Assembly: GCA_028622995.1 (NCBI GenBank)
Contig: JAJQJQ010000005.1
Coordinates: 5,704,001-5,768,000 of the forward strand
Origin: Panagrolaimus kolymaensis
Lineage: Eukaryota; Nematoda; Chromadorea; Rhabditida; Panagrolaimidae
DNA: 64,000 nt
Reading direction: 5' to 3'
Part shown: positions 24,818 through 39,085 of the stretch, piece by piece
How the letters are laid out: every line of letters begins with the position of its first letter
Position numbering within the stretch: position 1 is the stretch's first letter
Notes under the pieces: generated by a model
What the model was told of the DNA's origin: nothing
Databases searched by the model: none
The model's input: the letters and a program-made list of their open reading frames with translations, nothing else
Position numbers and translations under genes: made by a program

Positions 24818-26030
24818 GATTTTATATAATGTTTTTTTATTGGGATTTTAATGTAATAATTTATTGTAAATAAATAAATAAATTTGTAAGTGTATTTAAG
24901 CAACTTTGTTATTTCACAGACTTTTATGACAAGGAATTCATCATCCTTACTTATTTTCATAAGATAGAGAAATCGTAGCACTATATTGTAGCAAAATATT
25001 AGAACTATTTTTAAATCTTCCAAAAAGTACATTCACAATTAGTTTTTTATGTTCTTTTTCAAATAAAAACAAGTAACTTGAAGAAAAAAAAGTATGTCAA
25101 AAAGTTGATTTTAGATGATGGTGGATAAAAACCGCTTTTCTTTGTTGAAAGTGAAAGAAGTAATTTTGTGACGGCAACGAAGACGACGAACGATCAAAGA
25201 TGTCCGAAGTTTAAAAACGGAATACGGATTTTGAATGCTGGAGACAATCCAAGAAAAAATGGAAAGAACGGATAAATTTTTCAATACAAATTTTGAATAA
25301 AAAAGAGATTTAGTTCATCAAAAGATTTTTGTTAGAAAATGCGTGAAAAATCCAATGGATTTTTTTATGTATGAAAAGAAACCTTTTTTGATGACATTGA
25401 GCTTTTGTTAGTGGCATTGAAACTTTTTTTATGAAGTTTCAATGCAATTTTTTTGACAATATAATTGTGTCAAATATTGCTTCTTTAAAATCCAAAATGT
25501 TGAAATGTGTGATATTTTCAGAAAGTAGTAATAACGAAGATTTCCGGAACAATCCATCCATCCATCGAATAGAGTTAATCGAACTTTGTTCATTCATCTT
25601 CCAACTAAATTAAAAGTGGTTTATTTCATATTATTTTTTTCTCAATTTTTTGCTTCTCTTCCGCTTTTTTCTTTCATGACAAACAAAATAAATCTGGATG
25701 TCATTTTTTTTGTATATTTTTAATGAGGCAAGTCCATCATTGAAGCAATGAATCTGCCGCTTTTTTTAAGATGTTCCTACACCCACTATTCTGCTTTTTT
25801 TTTATTTGCCATTATCTAAGAAACTCATAAAAATCGTCCTTGTTAGTTTAGAAACAAACCACTCAACACGATCATTATTTTCGAAACTTTTTTTCGCGTG
25901 AAAGTATTGGTCAATGAATTTTATGAAATGAATGACAGATAGTTTCTTAAAAAATATAAGCTAGATTAAAGCGTGTTTTTTTATTGTTTTTATATTGTCT
26001 TATATTTTGTGGGTTTTAGTTTTCTCAAAC
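24818..26030. other. Gene-free spacer before the peroxidase
   Basis: A/T-rich DNA without credible exons. An acceptor (GGGTTTTAG) at about 26012-26020 precedes the peroxidase start and may receive a spliced leader or 5' UTR exon. Confidence 0.5.
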
Positions 26031-29000
26031 ATGCGGTTACCAAGGATGCAAAATCTTTGGGTGATAAACTTATTACTCCTAATCACTGTCGTTCATTCGT
26101 TAAGGCGATCAGCTGAAGATTGTAGAGTTATTGGTGATTGCGATGTTTCTGCTGAAAATTTTAATAACTTACCCAATTTTGCTGAAGCAATTGATGAAGC
26201 AGCGCCCGTGGTTAATAGAAGTATGTTTTATAAGTCATTCAATTACAAATGAAAAATGGTTATCAAACTTATAGTAACGTTCCAAATCCCACATCAAAGA
26301 TTTAATAATTTACCAACTGAAAATGAAGTTTCATGGGCTCAAACAAAAGTTGAAGAATTGTTTAATCACACGGAAAGGCTAATTTTTGAGGATATGTCAG
26401 AGTTGGATAAAATGAGACAAGCTCCCAGCAATTATTGGACGTCGCACACTCTTTCGAATCCAATAGCAAGGAAAAGATCATTTCCAGCTTTGGTGGCACT
26501 ATTAGCGACTAAAAAAATATCAAAGTAAATATTCTGGCGATTTTCAAAAAATACATACAATTATTTTAGGGGTAAGCATCTTGTTCCCAATGAACTTCAT
26601 CCACAATTGGAAAAAATTTGTCCTCTTGATACTGTGCAGCTCTGCGAAAACAAAAAATTTAGAAGTTATGATGGAGCATGTAATAATATTGCAAATCCTA
26701 TTTGGGGCGCCACTTATGCTCCAATGCAAAGATTTATTGATGCTGATTATGGTGATGGTGTTTCAGCTTTACGAAGCTCAAAACATTCACATCAAGATCT
26801 TCCTAATGTTCGATTTTTATCCACAACAATTTTTCGTGAACCTTTTACTAAGCAAGAACAACTCACATCATTGGTTCCACATTTTGCTCATTTTATATTT
26901 AATGATATGGTTCATATTGCTTCGGTACAATTGACAGATGGAGAAAAGCAATATCCGATTCCATGTTGCAATAAACAAGGAATTCGACATCCTGAATGTG
27001 CTTCAATTAAAGTTCCAAAAACTGATCATAAATTAGGCGATTTCGTTGATTGCATGCCATACCCTAGAACGATAACTGCTGCTAGAGAGGGATGTCCACT
27101 TGGACCTAGAGAACAAGCTAACTCAGCTACGAGTTATCTTGATGGCAGTGCTATTTATGGTTCAACAAGATTAAGAGCTCGAGAATTGAGAGCTTTTAGA
27201 GATGGTAATTGAAATCGTTTTTTATTTTTCCAATGTTATAATTTTTTAATTTTAGGTCAACTTTTAACAACATCCAAATCGACATTTGGTGATATTTTCC
27301 CGCCAACCCTTGATCCTTTAAAATCAACCTTTTCAAGTGTTTGCGCTCCTTCAGCTGGACATACTTGTTTCATTAGTGGCTCCGAGCATATTAACTTCCT
27401 TCCTACTTCAACAGCATTGCACACAATTTGGATTCGGCAGCATAATAACATTGCTAATCAACTTCTTGTAAGAATTGGTTTAATGCAAAAAAATCTCATA
27501 AACTAAAACAAATTTTTAGGCCATGAATAAAAAATGGACTGATGAACAAATATATCAAGAAGCTCGAAGAATAGTTATTGCTCAAATTCAACATATTACT
27601 TATAATGAATTTTTGCCACTATTAGTTGGAAGAGAATCATGGAAGAAATATGGTCTCAGCCCTAAAGAATCTTATACCGAAGAAGATTTTTATAACCTTA
27701 AAACTGATGCCTCTGTTCTCAATAGCTTTGCAGCTGTCGCTGGACAATTTTTCTTTTCACTTTTTGAATCCAAACTTGCTTCATATAGTTCTCAAGGCAT
27801 TCGAGTTCAAGATAGATCACTTTCCGAATTATTCAATGACCCATCGAGTTTAGCTTTTCCTGATAAACTCAATTCACTCTTACGATATCTCATTCGAGAA
27901 CCTCCACCAAAAATGGGCCTTCAAATGACTGAAGAGCTTCGAGAAAAACTCTTTAAAAACCATGGAAATTTTGGATTGGATTTAGCTGCATTGCTCTTAC
28001 AAACTGGTCGAGATCATGGAATTCCAAGTTATACAGTTTGGAGAGAAAAATGTGGTGGATCTAAAGTTAATCGATTTGAAGATCTTCAAGATGATATACA
28101 AAATCCAACATGGTTACTTCCTATTTTGCAACGTGCTTTTGCGTCCGTTGAAGATGTTGATTTGTTAATCCTTGGTTTAGCTGAAAAACCAGTCCGCGGA
28201 GCATTAGTTGGACCAACATTTTCTTGCATTCTTTCTTTGCAATTTCGAAAAACTAAAAAAGGTGATAGATTTTGGTATGAAAATAATTTTGGCCCCTCCG
28301 CATTCACAGAAGAACAACAAGCTGAAATTAAAAAGACAACCTTGGCTCGAATTCTTTGCGATAACAGCGGAATTGGAAGTGTCCAACAAAAGGTTTTTGA
28401 AGCGTCTGATTTGTATGAGTGAGTTTAGTTTATAAAAACGGAAAAAATAATGGAAAATAGTTTTAGCAATTTTCCAATTGCTTGTAATTCTACGATGTTG
28501 CAAAAAATGGATATTCAAAAGCATTGGTTTGATACGGATGCTCATATTGAAATGCCCGTCACGATGGCGACAATTCGAAAGGCAATCAAACTTGGAATGT
28601 TAGAAGTGGAAGAGCGAAGAAAAAAAGAAACCAAAAATATTAAAAAATGTAATGTTTAAACAAAAGCCTTTTCTTTTCAACAAATAAAAATAAAATTTCA
28701 GATCAACGCCCCTTCCATAATGGTGATCCATTACTTTCATATGGAAAAATGATGCGAGCAAAAAGGGAAGCCATTGAAGTTTCAAAAATGTCTTCGGTAC
28801 TTTTGGAAACAACCAAATTGCTTCTTTCTGGACGTCATGAATTACTTGATAATAAAGCTCCATTGCCGTTGCGTCTTGATGGAAAAACTCTTCAAAGACT
28901 TTTACCTCAAATCGATGTTTCAAGGTTTTTTCCAATTTATATTGCTTTCTTTGATCTTTGTATTTTTAGTTTTGTCAATAATTTTACCGCCTTTTTGGGA

Positions 29001-31101
29001 GAAAGTGGATCAGTTGAAAAATGTTTACCTCGAGATTTGCCTTGTGATCATACAACTCCATATCGAACTTTCTCAGGATGGTGTAATAATTTACGGTTTC
29101 CACATTTTGGAAATTCTTTTGGTCCTTTAATGCATCTTTTGCCACCAGTTTATGAAGATGGAATTGATGCTCCACGATCTATTGCAAAAAGTGGCGTTCC
29201 ACTTCCTTCGCCTCGAATTATTTCAAATGCCATCCATCTTGATTTACCATATGATCATACAAAATTTACTCATATGATAATGCAATTTGGTCAAATATTA
29301 GATCATGAAATGACTCATTCCCCTGTGGAACGTGGACCAAATGATCAAATTTTAAATTGTACTCGTTGCGATTCTCAAGAAACTTTGTCCGTCCACTGCA
29401 TGCCATTGCCTGTCCCGGAAGGCGATCCACATTTTCCAACTCATGATGAAAATGGAGAACGTAGATGTTTGCCATTTGCTCGATCACTTTTAGGCCAACT
29501 TAATCTTGGTTATCGTAATCAATTAAATCAGTTGACAGCTTTCATAGATGGTAGTGTAATATATGGTTCAACAAAATGTGAAGCAGATGAATTAAGGCTT
29601 TTTGAAGGAGGAAAACTTAATTTCACTAATTTGGGAGAAGTCAATAGGTAATAAATTTTTATGCGTTATAAGTTTAGATTTATGAGTTTTAGAGAAGCTT
29701 TGCCTCAAGGTGATCAAGGACAGGACTGTCGTTCTCAGAAACCATGTTTTGTAGCTGGTGATGAAAGAAATAGCCATCAACCCGGACTCACAGCAATCCA
29801 CAATATCTTTATGCGTGAACATAATCGAATTGCTCGCCAACTTGAATCTATTAATTCTCATTGGTCTGATGAGAAACTTTATCTTGAATCTAGAAGAATT
29901 TTGGGTGCCATGTTCCAACATGTTGTTTATAGCGAATATTTACCAAAACTTATTGGAAATTCATTTATTACAAAATATAATTTAATGCCCAAACGAGCTG
30001 GATATTTCAATGGTTATGATCCAACTTGTGATGCATCAATTTCACATCCATTTGCTACAGCTGCTTTTCGATTTGGACATACTTTGGTTCGAAGAATGTT
30101 TCCTCGATTAAACACTTTTTATCGAAATCATTCCGAACCAGTGGATCTCGTACAAAATTTTAATAATGTTGAAGCCGTTTATGATAAAGAAAAGGGTGGA
30201 ATTGATTCGATGCTTTTGGGTTTACTTGGAACTCCATCCATGGCATTTGATCGCCATATCACGAGTGCCCTTACAAACCATCTCTTTGGACGAAGAAATG
30301 AGCCATTATCTGGAATGGATCTCATCACAATTAATATTCTTCGAGCTCGTGATCACGGCGTTCAACCTTATAATGCTTTTCGAGAATATTGTGGTCTTGG
30401 ACGTGCACATTCTTTTGCTGATCTAGCGTCTGAAATGGATTCAGCTTCCATTGAAGCTTTAGAAGCAGTATATGATCATGTTGATGATATAGATATTTTC
30501 CCTGGGCTGTTATCTGAACGTCCTATGGGCGGAGCGTTAATGCCTCCTACCATGGCTTGCATTATTGGTGAACAATTCCATCGACTTAAAAAATGTGATA
30601 GATTTTATTATGAAAATGATCTAGCCGAAACTAAATTCACATTAGAACAACTTTCTGAAATTCGCAAAATTAAACTTGGTTCAATCTTATGTCAAAATAG
30701 CGCAGCTTTGACCAAAATTCAACCCGATGTCTTTTCAATGCCAAATGAGCTCATTAATGCTCAAGTGCCATGTAGTGATTTCCCCAGGATGAAATTAGAA
30801 AAATGGATGGATCGTGAAGTTTGTTTTATTGGTAATGAACAAGTAGAACGAGGACATAATGTGAGAAAGAGTCCTTGCGTGAGTTGCACATGCACCGCTG
30901 ATGGACCAAAATGTAGGACGATGTTAGTTGGAAATTGTGAATCGTTATTAAAGCAATTTTTATTTACAGACGTTATTCAAGTAAGTATTTAATAATTTAA
31001 AAATATAAAATATTCCTGAGGTAATTTTTTATTATTTATAGGATATGTCATGCATCGTTCAATGCAGTAAATTAATTCGGGAAAGAGCAGGCAGGCTATG
31101 A
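26031..31101 (+). CDS. Tandem animal haem peroxidase with C-terminal VWC-like module
   Basis: Exons 26031-26220, 26275-26524, 26570-27204, 27256-27467, 27520-28418, 28467-28648, 28702-28924, 28970-29647, 29693-30980 and 31042-31101 encode 1538 residues. A hydrophobic signal near residues 7-23 is followed by two peroxidase domains, about 175-640 and 850-1440. Domain 2 has the full set: distal [10 protein letters not shown], proximal [10 protein letters not shown], and ILRARDHG. Domain 1 keeps QHNNIA and TGRDHG, but its distal helix reads [12 protein letters not shown], with Asn at the haem-distal His. A Cys-rich tail ([13 protein letters not shown]) resembles a von Willebrand C module. Such double-domain peroxidases occur in nematodes and act outside the cell, usually in cuticle cross-linking. 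The 3' end lies 81 bp from the convergent GPCR gene. Confidence 0.92.
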
Positions 31102-31182
31102 AATAAAGAAACCAAAAAATATCTTTAACTAATTATGTAATTTTATATTAAATAAATTAATTACCATATATGTTTTAGAAAG

Positions 31183-34100
31183 CTATTTCCAAAGGGTTTG
31201 CAATCTTTGATTAGTTTTATAAGTACCATAGCACCGATAAATGAATGAAATTAAAATAATAATTCCTTGAGAACCATTAACTATAACAAATAAAAAATGC
31301 CAAGCAGTAGCTTTGGGTTCAAAAAGAGTTAAATATTGAAGGAGCTAAAGATAGGATTCGCTTTAAAAATAAAGAAATAAAATGGACAAACCCATGGCAC
31401 CCCTAAAGTGAATTGTACTAAAAACAATACCAACACTCTTTCTCTGGCTTCTTTATTTGAAATTTTATTAATTTTAATAGAAGAAGTTCGAATAAGTTTT
31501 GAAAATCCAAAATGTGGAAATAAGCGGAGAGACATAACAAGGCAAGTCAAAATTGCATTCACTGCGAGAATGGTTAATGGAACCACAACCGCAGCTACTA
31601 AAAAATCCGGTCTAATCCAACAACTAAAAAAAATCGATTGTATGGAGTTGCGATAATAGTTACTCACAATGAATCATTTCTTCGAAAAAAATCTCCTTGG
31701 GTAAAAACTCCAAAAAACACTGTCATTGAAGTTGAAATTGCTAAAAATCATAGCTCAAAGATTCTTTGCAATTTTTTAAAAGCTTACTAAAAGTCATTGG
31801 ATAAACCACTTTTTTCATTGTAATAATATGAAAAAGTCTTTCAAGTCCCGAAGTCCATACAAACATTTTTACAATTCTCCATGATTGAAAAAGTGAAAGC
31901 ATTATGCAACTGCAAAAATCAAAATTATAGCATTTTCACATTCCAAGAATTTAAAATAAGTTACTTTACTAAAAGCCAATAGTTTAAAGCTGCCACAACC
32001 AAACATCCCGTTTTAACTACAACTTGACCTTGATTTGAAAAAAGTGTAAAAGTAAAGAAAAATAAAAATAATATAAATGAATAAACAAATGATACAATAT
32101 TCTTATCACTATTAGGAACAATTTTTAGGAAAATATTAGAAAATATTTTTTCACTCAATCGAGGGATTCTAAAAAATATATTTTTCTTTTGAAATTATGT
32201 TAATCTCGAACTTACAAAATTATAACATAAACAACATTCAAAATTAGTAATGAAAACATGGATCCAATTGCAACAATGTAGTTTACAATTTCAAGAGCCT
32301 TATTGCATAAAATTGGATCGACATTTATTCCATCTACCAGAAGAGTAAAATCAGTTAAATGAGTGCATTTAGAAATATAATATCCATCAACATCTTCGAC
32401 GGTACAAGTTTCAAGTGACCATTCACCATTTTTTTCATCCCACCAACTAATTTTTAATTTTCCATGTAAAAATACTCCAATCTAAAAAACTTAAAATAAC
32501 AACAATTTATTGTTGCACGTGAAAGGCTTACATCTTTTTTATTAAATTTTAAAGTAACAATATTTTGATCTTCTCCATTTTTTGCAAATTTGTGAAGAAA
32601 GGATGGACTCGTGGTGGATGAGTCATTTTGAACAACGGTTCCTGATAAAATTCCTCCTTCGGTATCAAAAAAATCGGGCGTACATTTTTTAGACTTTGCA
32701 TCTGAGGTATCATCAGTTGTCATTGACGCTGTTTCCGTTGCAGCTGCAAATTTTGTAAGGAATGAACTTGAAGAAGTTGGTTGATTTTTAATAAAAAATT
32801 TAGTATTTCGATAAATTGTATAAAATACTCGTGTTCCTAAAATTTTAAAATATTGTTTTTTGTAAAAAGCACTTTAGGTTAAGACCTTGTCCTTCACATG
32901 CAATTTTTCCATCAATCGATATTGATGCTCTTATTTTCTTTTCATTTGCAGTGCCGTTCTTAAATCTATTATCCGCATCTGTTAAGCCTCCAGCTTCGGC
33001 ATTAGTATGACAATTTAGAGATTTTCCAAGTAATGCCACATTTTTTCCATTCAAATATCCAACATCCGGTGGCGCATTTAAAAACATTCGAGTAACAGAA
33101 TCAACAATTGTTTTAGTTGTTTGTACTCCATCTATGTGGGTTTGAATAAAAGATTCCGCTGGACCTTCAAGCATTGCATCGACTAAAGTTCCCATGGAGT
33201 CAAATGCCTGAAAAATTATTGATTTGTATAAAAAAATAGTTTGAATCGATTACTTCATGAGTCAAATTTGTAATTTCTGAACATTTTTTAAAAATTCGAA
33301 GCACTGCAAAAACTTCTTTCGGTGTTAATTCTGTGGCATTAATATTAGCAAGAGTTTTATTAATAAGATCAGAAATGTTTGCTGCAGTATAATTTGTCTA
33401 AAAACTATTAATTATGAAAGAGTTGTTATGTACAAAAAATTGAGACCTACCGATTCAATCCAGCAATACAGCCCATACAAGCCATCATTTAATGTAAAAT
33501 TAGTACAATCTATATCGTAAGGATTTGGAGGGAACACAAATGGAGTCTCCGTTGAAAACATTGTGGAAGTATAAATTATAGGCGATGATGATTCAGTTGT
33601 TTGGATTGTAGTTGTTGTTGATGAATTATTGACTAGTGTTATAGTTGTCTCTCTTCGCGTAGGGGGTATTGTTGGAGTTGTTGGTAAAGTTGTTGAATGA
33701 GTTGTTTGTAATGTTGTTGTAATGGGCGATGATTGAGTTGATATAACCGTGTTAGAAGTGGTTGAGTTTCTTGCTGTTGTGGATGATATCGACGAGGATG
33801 ATTCAGTTGAAATTGAATTACTCGTTAAAGTTGAAATTGATGCATTTGTCAGTGAACTTGTTGTTGTAGCTGAGGATGTCATTGTCGACGATAAAGTTGG
33901 GGTATTTATGGGAGTGAATGTTGGAGAATATGTTGAGGTCGATGATAACGACGAAGATGAAAATGGATTGGTTGAAAGGGTAAAAGATGATGAGGGATAA
34001 CTAATAGTGCGATAAGTTGAAGGGGGAGAAGTGTACTCGTAACTTGTTGAATCAGACGAAGAAGAATAAGAAGTCGGATAAATTGTTGTTGAAGACGAAA

Positions 34101-35046
34101 ATGTATTTGTGGAAAGGGGATTCGTAGAAGGTGATGTAGGGTAACTAATAGTGTGACTAGTTGATGAGGGTGAAGTGTATGCATAACTTGTAGAATGAGC
34201 AGAAGAAGGAGACGTTTGATAAATTGTTGGGTGTTTAGTTGATACTGTTGAAATATAATCAGAGCTTGTCGAATTAGTAAATGCAGATATTGTTGTTGGT
34301 CCCGATGAAGAAGTCGATCCATTTGTTGATTGGTTGGGGACTAGGAACTGTAAATAATACTTATTAAAAACCATCTAACTAATAGTGAACGAACCATCAA
34401 AATTACAGGTGAGATCATCAGTTTGGCTTCTACAGAAAAACCACATACCACCTGGGAATGTTCCACCTGCATTGCAATTTCTTAAAGGTATATTATTACC
34501 AGAACCACTATGTAACAGAAAATTTAATCCATTTATTAATAAACTAAAGTCAGTCCATATCGGATAAATTCTTGAGTTTGATGTATTACAAAATTGATAA
34601 GCAATGATAAGTTTAAAGTCATCAACAATATCCAAATGAGTTCTATTTCCATCAATAACTGTACAACTAAACTTATAAATAACTAAAAAAAAATGTTTTT
34701 TGTTAAAACTTACTTAGTAAGATTATTATGACACCAGTACATATAATGATTAGACATAGTAATATTTGGGAATATCGAATGAGTTTCACATCCTTGCAGT
34801 AATTTTCTTTGATGATCTATTCTTAATTGAAGCTTGGATGTTATCGTAAAACTAGCACAATCACTGAGTAATAATGAACTTCCACTGATATCAATGGTTG
34901 TAAATTGTGCGATCGCAAAAGCCAAAGCTATAAATAATTTTAAATAAAGGTGTTAAAAATAACAGAAAAAAAAAGAAAAAGAGAAAAAAGAAACCTGCTA
35001 ACAGCAACATAAGAACTAGTATTATAATATTAAAAAGATTCATCAT
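31183..35046 (-). CDS. Adhesion GPCR with mucin-like stalk and GPS/GAIN
   Basis: Thirteen exons: 34995-35046, 34714-34927, 34380-34666, 33451-34340, 33254-33397, 32886-33207, 32532-32836, 32216-32481, 31965-32168, 31788-31909, 31668-31740, 31392-31623, 31183-31344. Phases close to 1090 residues. After a signal peptide comes a Cys-containing, N-glycosylation-rich domain (about 20-180), then roughly 240 residues of Ser/Thr/Pro mucin stalk, then a GAIN-like region ending in a GPS motif: WWDEKNGEWSLETC and CTHLTDFTLL, with the expected cleavage between L and T. Seven hydrophobic helices follow, and the last (WHFLFVIVNGSQGIIILI) is typical of family B2 receptors. The N-terminal domain matches nothing I know. 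Two acceptors (34667, 34341) were set by phase rather than by the best TTTTAG. Confidence 0.87.
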
Positions 35047-38000
35047 TTCTTATTTTGTTGGAAAAGATATTTCAAACATATTTTATTTATTTTTCATATT
35101 AAAGCTTTAAGGTTTTAAAGTTTTAAAATATATAAATTTTTAAGCAGCGGTAAAAAAAAAGAAAAGATGAAAAGGCAAATGAAAATCAAATATGCGGAAT
35201 AAAAAAGGATCATTGAAACAACACAATTACTTGCGCTTATCAGATGAAAGAGAAAGAATGAGACGTTTTTGGTCTTCTTCCGTCGCCTCCTACTCAGAAA
35301 AAAATTATTGAGGGATTTTTTTATGAGAGCGATTAAGCGCGCGTCTTCCCTTTCGGTAAAATAACATTTCTTTAGACGATGAAAGTACAATTCGATTAAT
35401 TGACAGTCAACAAAAAATGAAATCATAAAATTATGAACAAATCGTGATAGAATTGCCAATTATCCGTGTGTTTGAACTATACAATTTTTTGGTCCATTTT
35501 TCCAAGCTTCTGGATGCAAATAAATGTTTAACATTATTTTTAATCCAAAGATATTAGGCGTGCACTGAATAAATTTTAACAATTTAATCGGCTTTAATAT
35601 AAAAAAAATTGGTGGGAATGCCTTCTTTTCATTTTCATTACTCCAAACCTTTTTTTTTAAATTAAAGCTTAAGTGAGATAATGCAAAGATGAATCACCCA
35701 AAGAGATAAAACAAATGATGACATTATAAAAACCATTCAACATGTTATGAGAAAAGAAAAACAAAGATACTGTAATTTAAAATCGATGTTATATGTTATT
35801 TTACAAAACATTTTTTTGTTGAAAAAACCCCATTTGTAGACAGAACTTACTGAAAACTCTTAAAGTTTTTTACATGATTTTAAAAAAGTCATTAAATTAG
35901 ATTTAAAAAAAACTCAACCAAATGTGATTGCTTTTAAATTGTGTTCCTTTGAAAACAGCATTTCCTTGCTTAACTTGAGTGGAGAAAATTATGCATAAAA
36001 ATGTACACGGATTTTAGCTATTTTGTTTTTGCCATAAAAATTGTTGAAAAATGTTTCAAAGAATGAAAAAATATGTTGGTTATGTTTTTAATGTTCAAAA
36101 AACATCTCTTCTGCTTCTTGTGTTTATTTATTTCTGGATTTATTGAAATGTGATGCGCTACTTTTTATTTTAATAAAACCTTTGATGCTTGAATGCTTGA
36201 CATATCTCAGCCTTATATGTTTCAAAGGTTAAAATACTAAGAGTATCATTTTGACATTTTCTGGAACACAGTTTTCAGTTTTCAAAACCACGAGTTGAAG
36301 CCATAAAAAAATACTCTTTTTTCATTTTCTATTTCTTCCAGATTTTTTGTTGTTGCAAAACTTTAAAATTTAACATAAAAGAGTTAGCAATCGACGGCAA
36401 ACTACTTTTCCTATTTTAAAGAACTTTAAAATTCACTTTTTTTTCTCGCTGGCTTCCAATTATCTTCAGTAAAAACTCCAATTTTGAATGCGATTAAGCA
36501 ACCATTTATTCAAGTTGGAAAAAAGGGTACTTTTCTGCGTCATTAAAAAAAAGTTTCTAAAAATGCTGTACGTTTTTCAAAGATTTTCTTTAAAAAAAAT
36601 GAAGCAAATTGCAACGACCTTTCTTTGTCATTTTTTTTCTCTTCGAAGAGCAAAATAAAAAATGTTTGCTTTTTTCCAGCACTTTTGCTGCTGTGCTCCA
36701 ATTTTTTTGTTATAAGGAAATGTTTAAAATTGCTATTAAAATGTTATTATTATAAATCAACCCTTTACCAAAAAAAAACGAAGAAAAACATTATTTTAAA
36801 ATTCTCTAAAATCCAAAACTAGCTTTTGGATATTTTTTAAAAAAGATTTCTAATTTATTTTTGTTTTTAAACTTCCTTTATGGCAATTAATTCACTCTTT
36901 GTTTTTCATGAATAAACAAAAGGTCAAAAACCGAAAATGGCTTCTTCAAAGTCTTTATTCTTTTTTTCTTTTAAAATTTGAGTATTTCAACCACCAAAAA
37001 CAAAGTGCAAAAGTACTTTTCCATCCCATTTACAATTTTCTCTTTTGTCTAGGGTAGTGTTATTATTATTTATTAACACTTGAAAGCATGATTTATTAAT
37101 ATTTTTTATAATAATTACTTACACTTTTTCGCTTTGTTTATCTCTTTTTTTCTGTTAATTATCAAAATTTAACAAAAATACCAGATTACATTTCTCGTGC
37201 AAAAAAACTTTAAAAAGTTTCTTTTATCTTATAACATCCAAAAAAACTACACTTAATTATATTTTTTGTGGGCTTTTTTAAATACATTTTTACACATCCT
37301 TTCCTCTCTCTTTAGTTTAACGAGGGACTTCATTGGCAACCAACCAAAAGCAACAGCGGCATTCGATCTTTGAATTTTTGAGAAGACCCATCCCATACAT
37401 AGCAGAAAATAACAAAAATTTTTTTATTTTTCAGCATTATTTTATTATTGTACTATATTGTCGGTAAGTGTGCTGCTGGTTTTCTATTTTGACAAATTGT
37501 TTTTATATTTTTTTAAAATTGAAATCAGTTTAAAAAATGATAAATTTGTTTTTTCTATTTGTTGCATTTGTCACTCACTTACTTTTGACTTTTTGAGTAC
37601 GAAGTTGAGTGAAGAGTTGTTGCTTGAAAAATTGGCAGTTGTTCATTTTTTTCTCTCTTGTTCTTGTTTTTGTCCAGAAGATGTATTGATATTAATTTCT
37701 TGGCTGCTGTCAAAAGTATTTTAATCCTTATTTTCTTGTTTCTTAGGATTTATATCTCTAGCGAAGTAATATATAACAAGCTATAATTTTTGGTTTTTTC
37801 CGTTTTATTGTTTGACCAATCTTAAAATTTTAGGTGTCTAAAATTTTTGAAGGCAACGTAATTATTTCTTATAGTCGTCACCTTTAACTTCAAGAAATAA
37901 AGCATTCAAGCGTGTAATTTTTTTTGACAATACAATGAAAAAAATTTCTTTTTGACTTTTATGACCTTTGATTTAAACTGCTTTTGCTTGCAAAGTGGCT

Positions 38001-39085
38001 CCCATTTATTTTTTGCTCAAAATTATAATAATATCCATTCATAAAGGGCTATAAAGAAAACGACCTCATGATATTTATTTGAAAGTATTATTTTTAGAAA
38101 TAATAAAATGCTTGAAAGTATCCAAGAAATTGCTTTTTTTATTGGTTGAAGTTATATGGGGGAGTTAAGTTACATAACTTCTCTTCAAATTTTCATTCGA
38201 AATTTTTCTTTCTTTTATGACTCTTGAGACTTTTTTGCATTTTGAAACAAACAAATTTTTTTTACTTTATAAATAATGCAGTTTTTTCTTTTTCAAAAAA
38301 TTGTTTTAACTTTAAAGTTTTTTGTTTGGATTTTGAAGATGTTTCACACTCAAAAAATATCTTTCCAAAAAAAAAAGGTTTGACGTTACAAAGCTATTGT
38401 TTTCTTTCGGAAACGCTATAAACTTTTATCATACGATAATATCGTTTAGTGCAGAGTTCATCACGCTACATATAGAAGGAAAGAAGGTTAATTTAAAAAA
38501 TTATCTTTGTCGAATAAATGTACTCTGCCTCGGGAGTATGCTTCCGTCAAAGCAATTTTCTTGATGGCCTTCCTTCTTTTTTTATTGCAATTTTCTTATT
38601 TTTTTTGTGCATAAAATGCATTTTTTAACAATGTTTTTAAAAAAGTAATGTTGTCAGCTGCTACCGCTATTGCTTGGTTGAAGCAAGCAACAACAATAAC
38701 AAAAAACATTTGAATGATTTCCAGACTTATTTATCCTTTTATATCTTATTTTTAAAAATATGACTTTTAGCTATTTTTGATTCATTCATATTTACCAGAA
38801 ATCTCTTTCATTGACACACAGAAAAATTTTCTTCATTCTTTCTCCTATTTTATTTTATCTTTGAGCCATACATATTTGGGCTTATAAGAATGCCCTGCGT
38901 TAAACTTTTTTCTTCCCAATGTTTTTCGAGGTTTCAAATAACAAAAAAAAATGAAACAAATCTCTTTTTCGCTCTCTTTCTCTCTTAATTTTTTTTAAAT
39001 CCTCGAAAGCTTAATTGTGAAATTGTTTGTTTATTTTTTATCCTTTATTTTTATTTTTTATTTAGCTTTTTTATGAACATTTTGT
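35047..39085. other. 4-kb gene-free spacer
   Basis: A/T-rich DNA with many homopolymer runs. Frames at 35115-35459, 36625-36822 and 37458-37724 are Phe/Lys/Leu runs without exon structure. I could not find a hairpin, tRNA or transposon end here. Confidence 0.5.

Noticed and set aside
31965..31970. Alternative GTAAAG donor in the adhesion GPCR
   Set aside because: It leaves phase 0, which breaks the frame of the next exon; the GTAACT five bases on keeps it.
33749..34322. Plus-strand acidic frame and minus-strand Leu/Gln/His frame
   Set aside because: Both are other-phase readings of the Ser/Thr mucin stalk exon of the adhesion GPCR.
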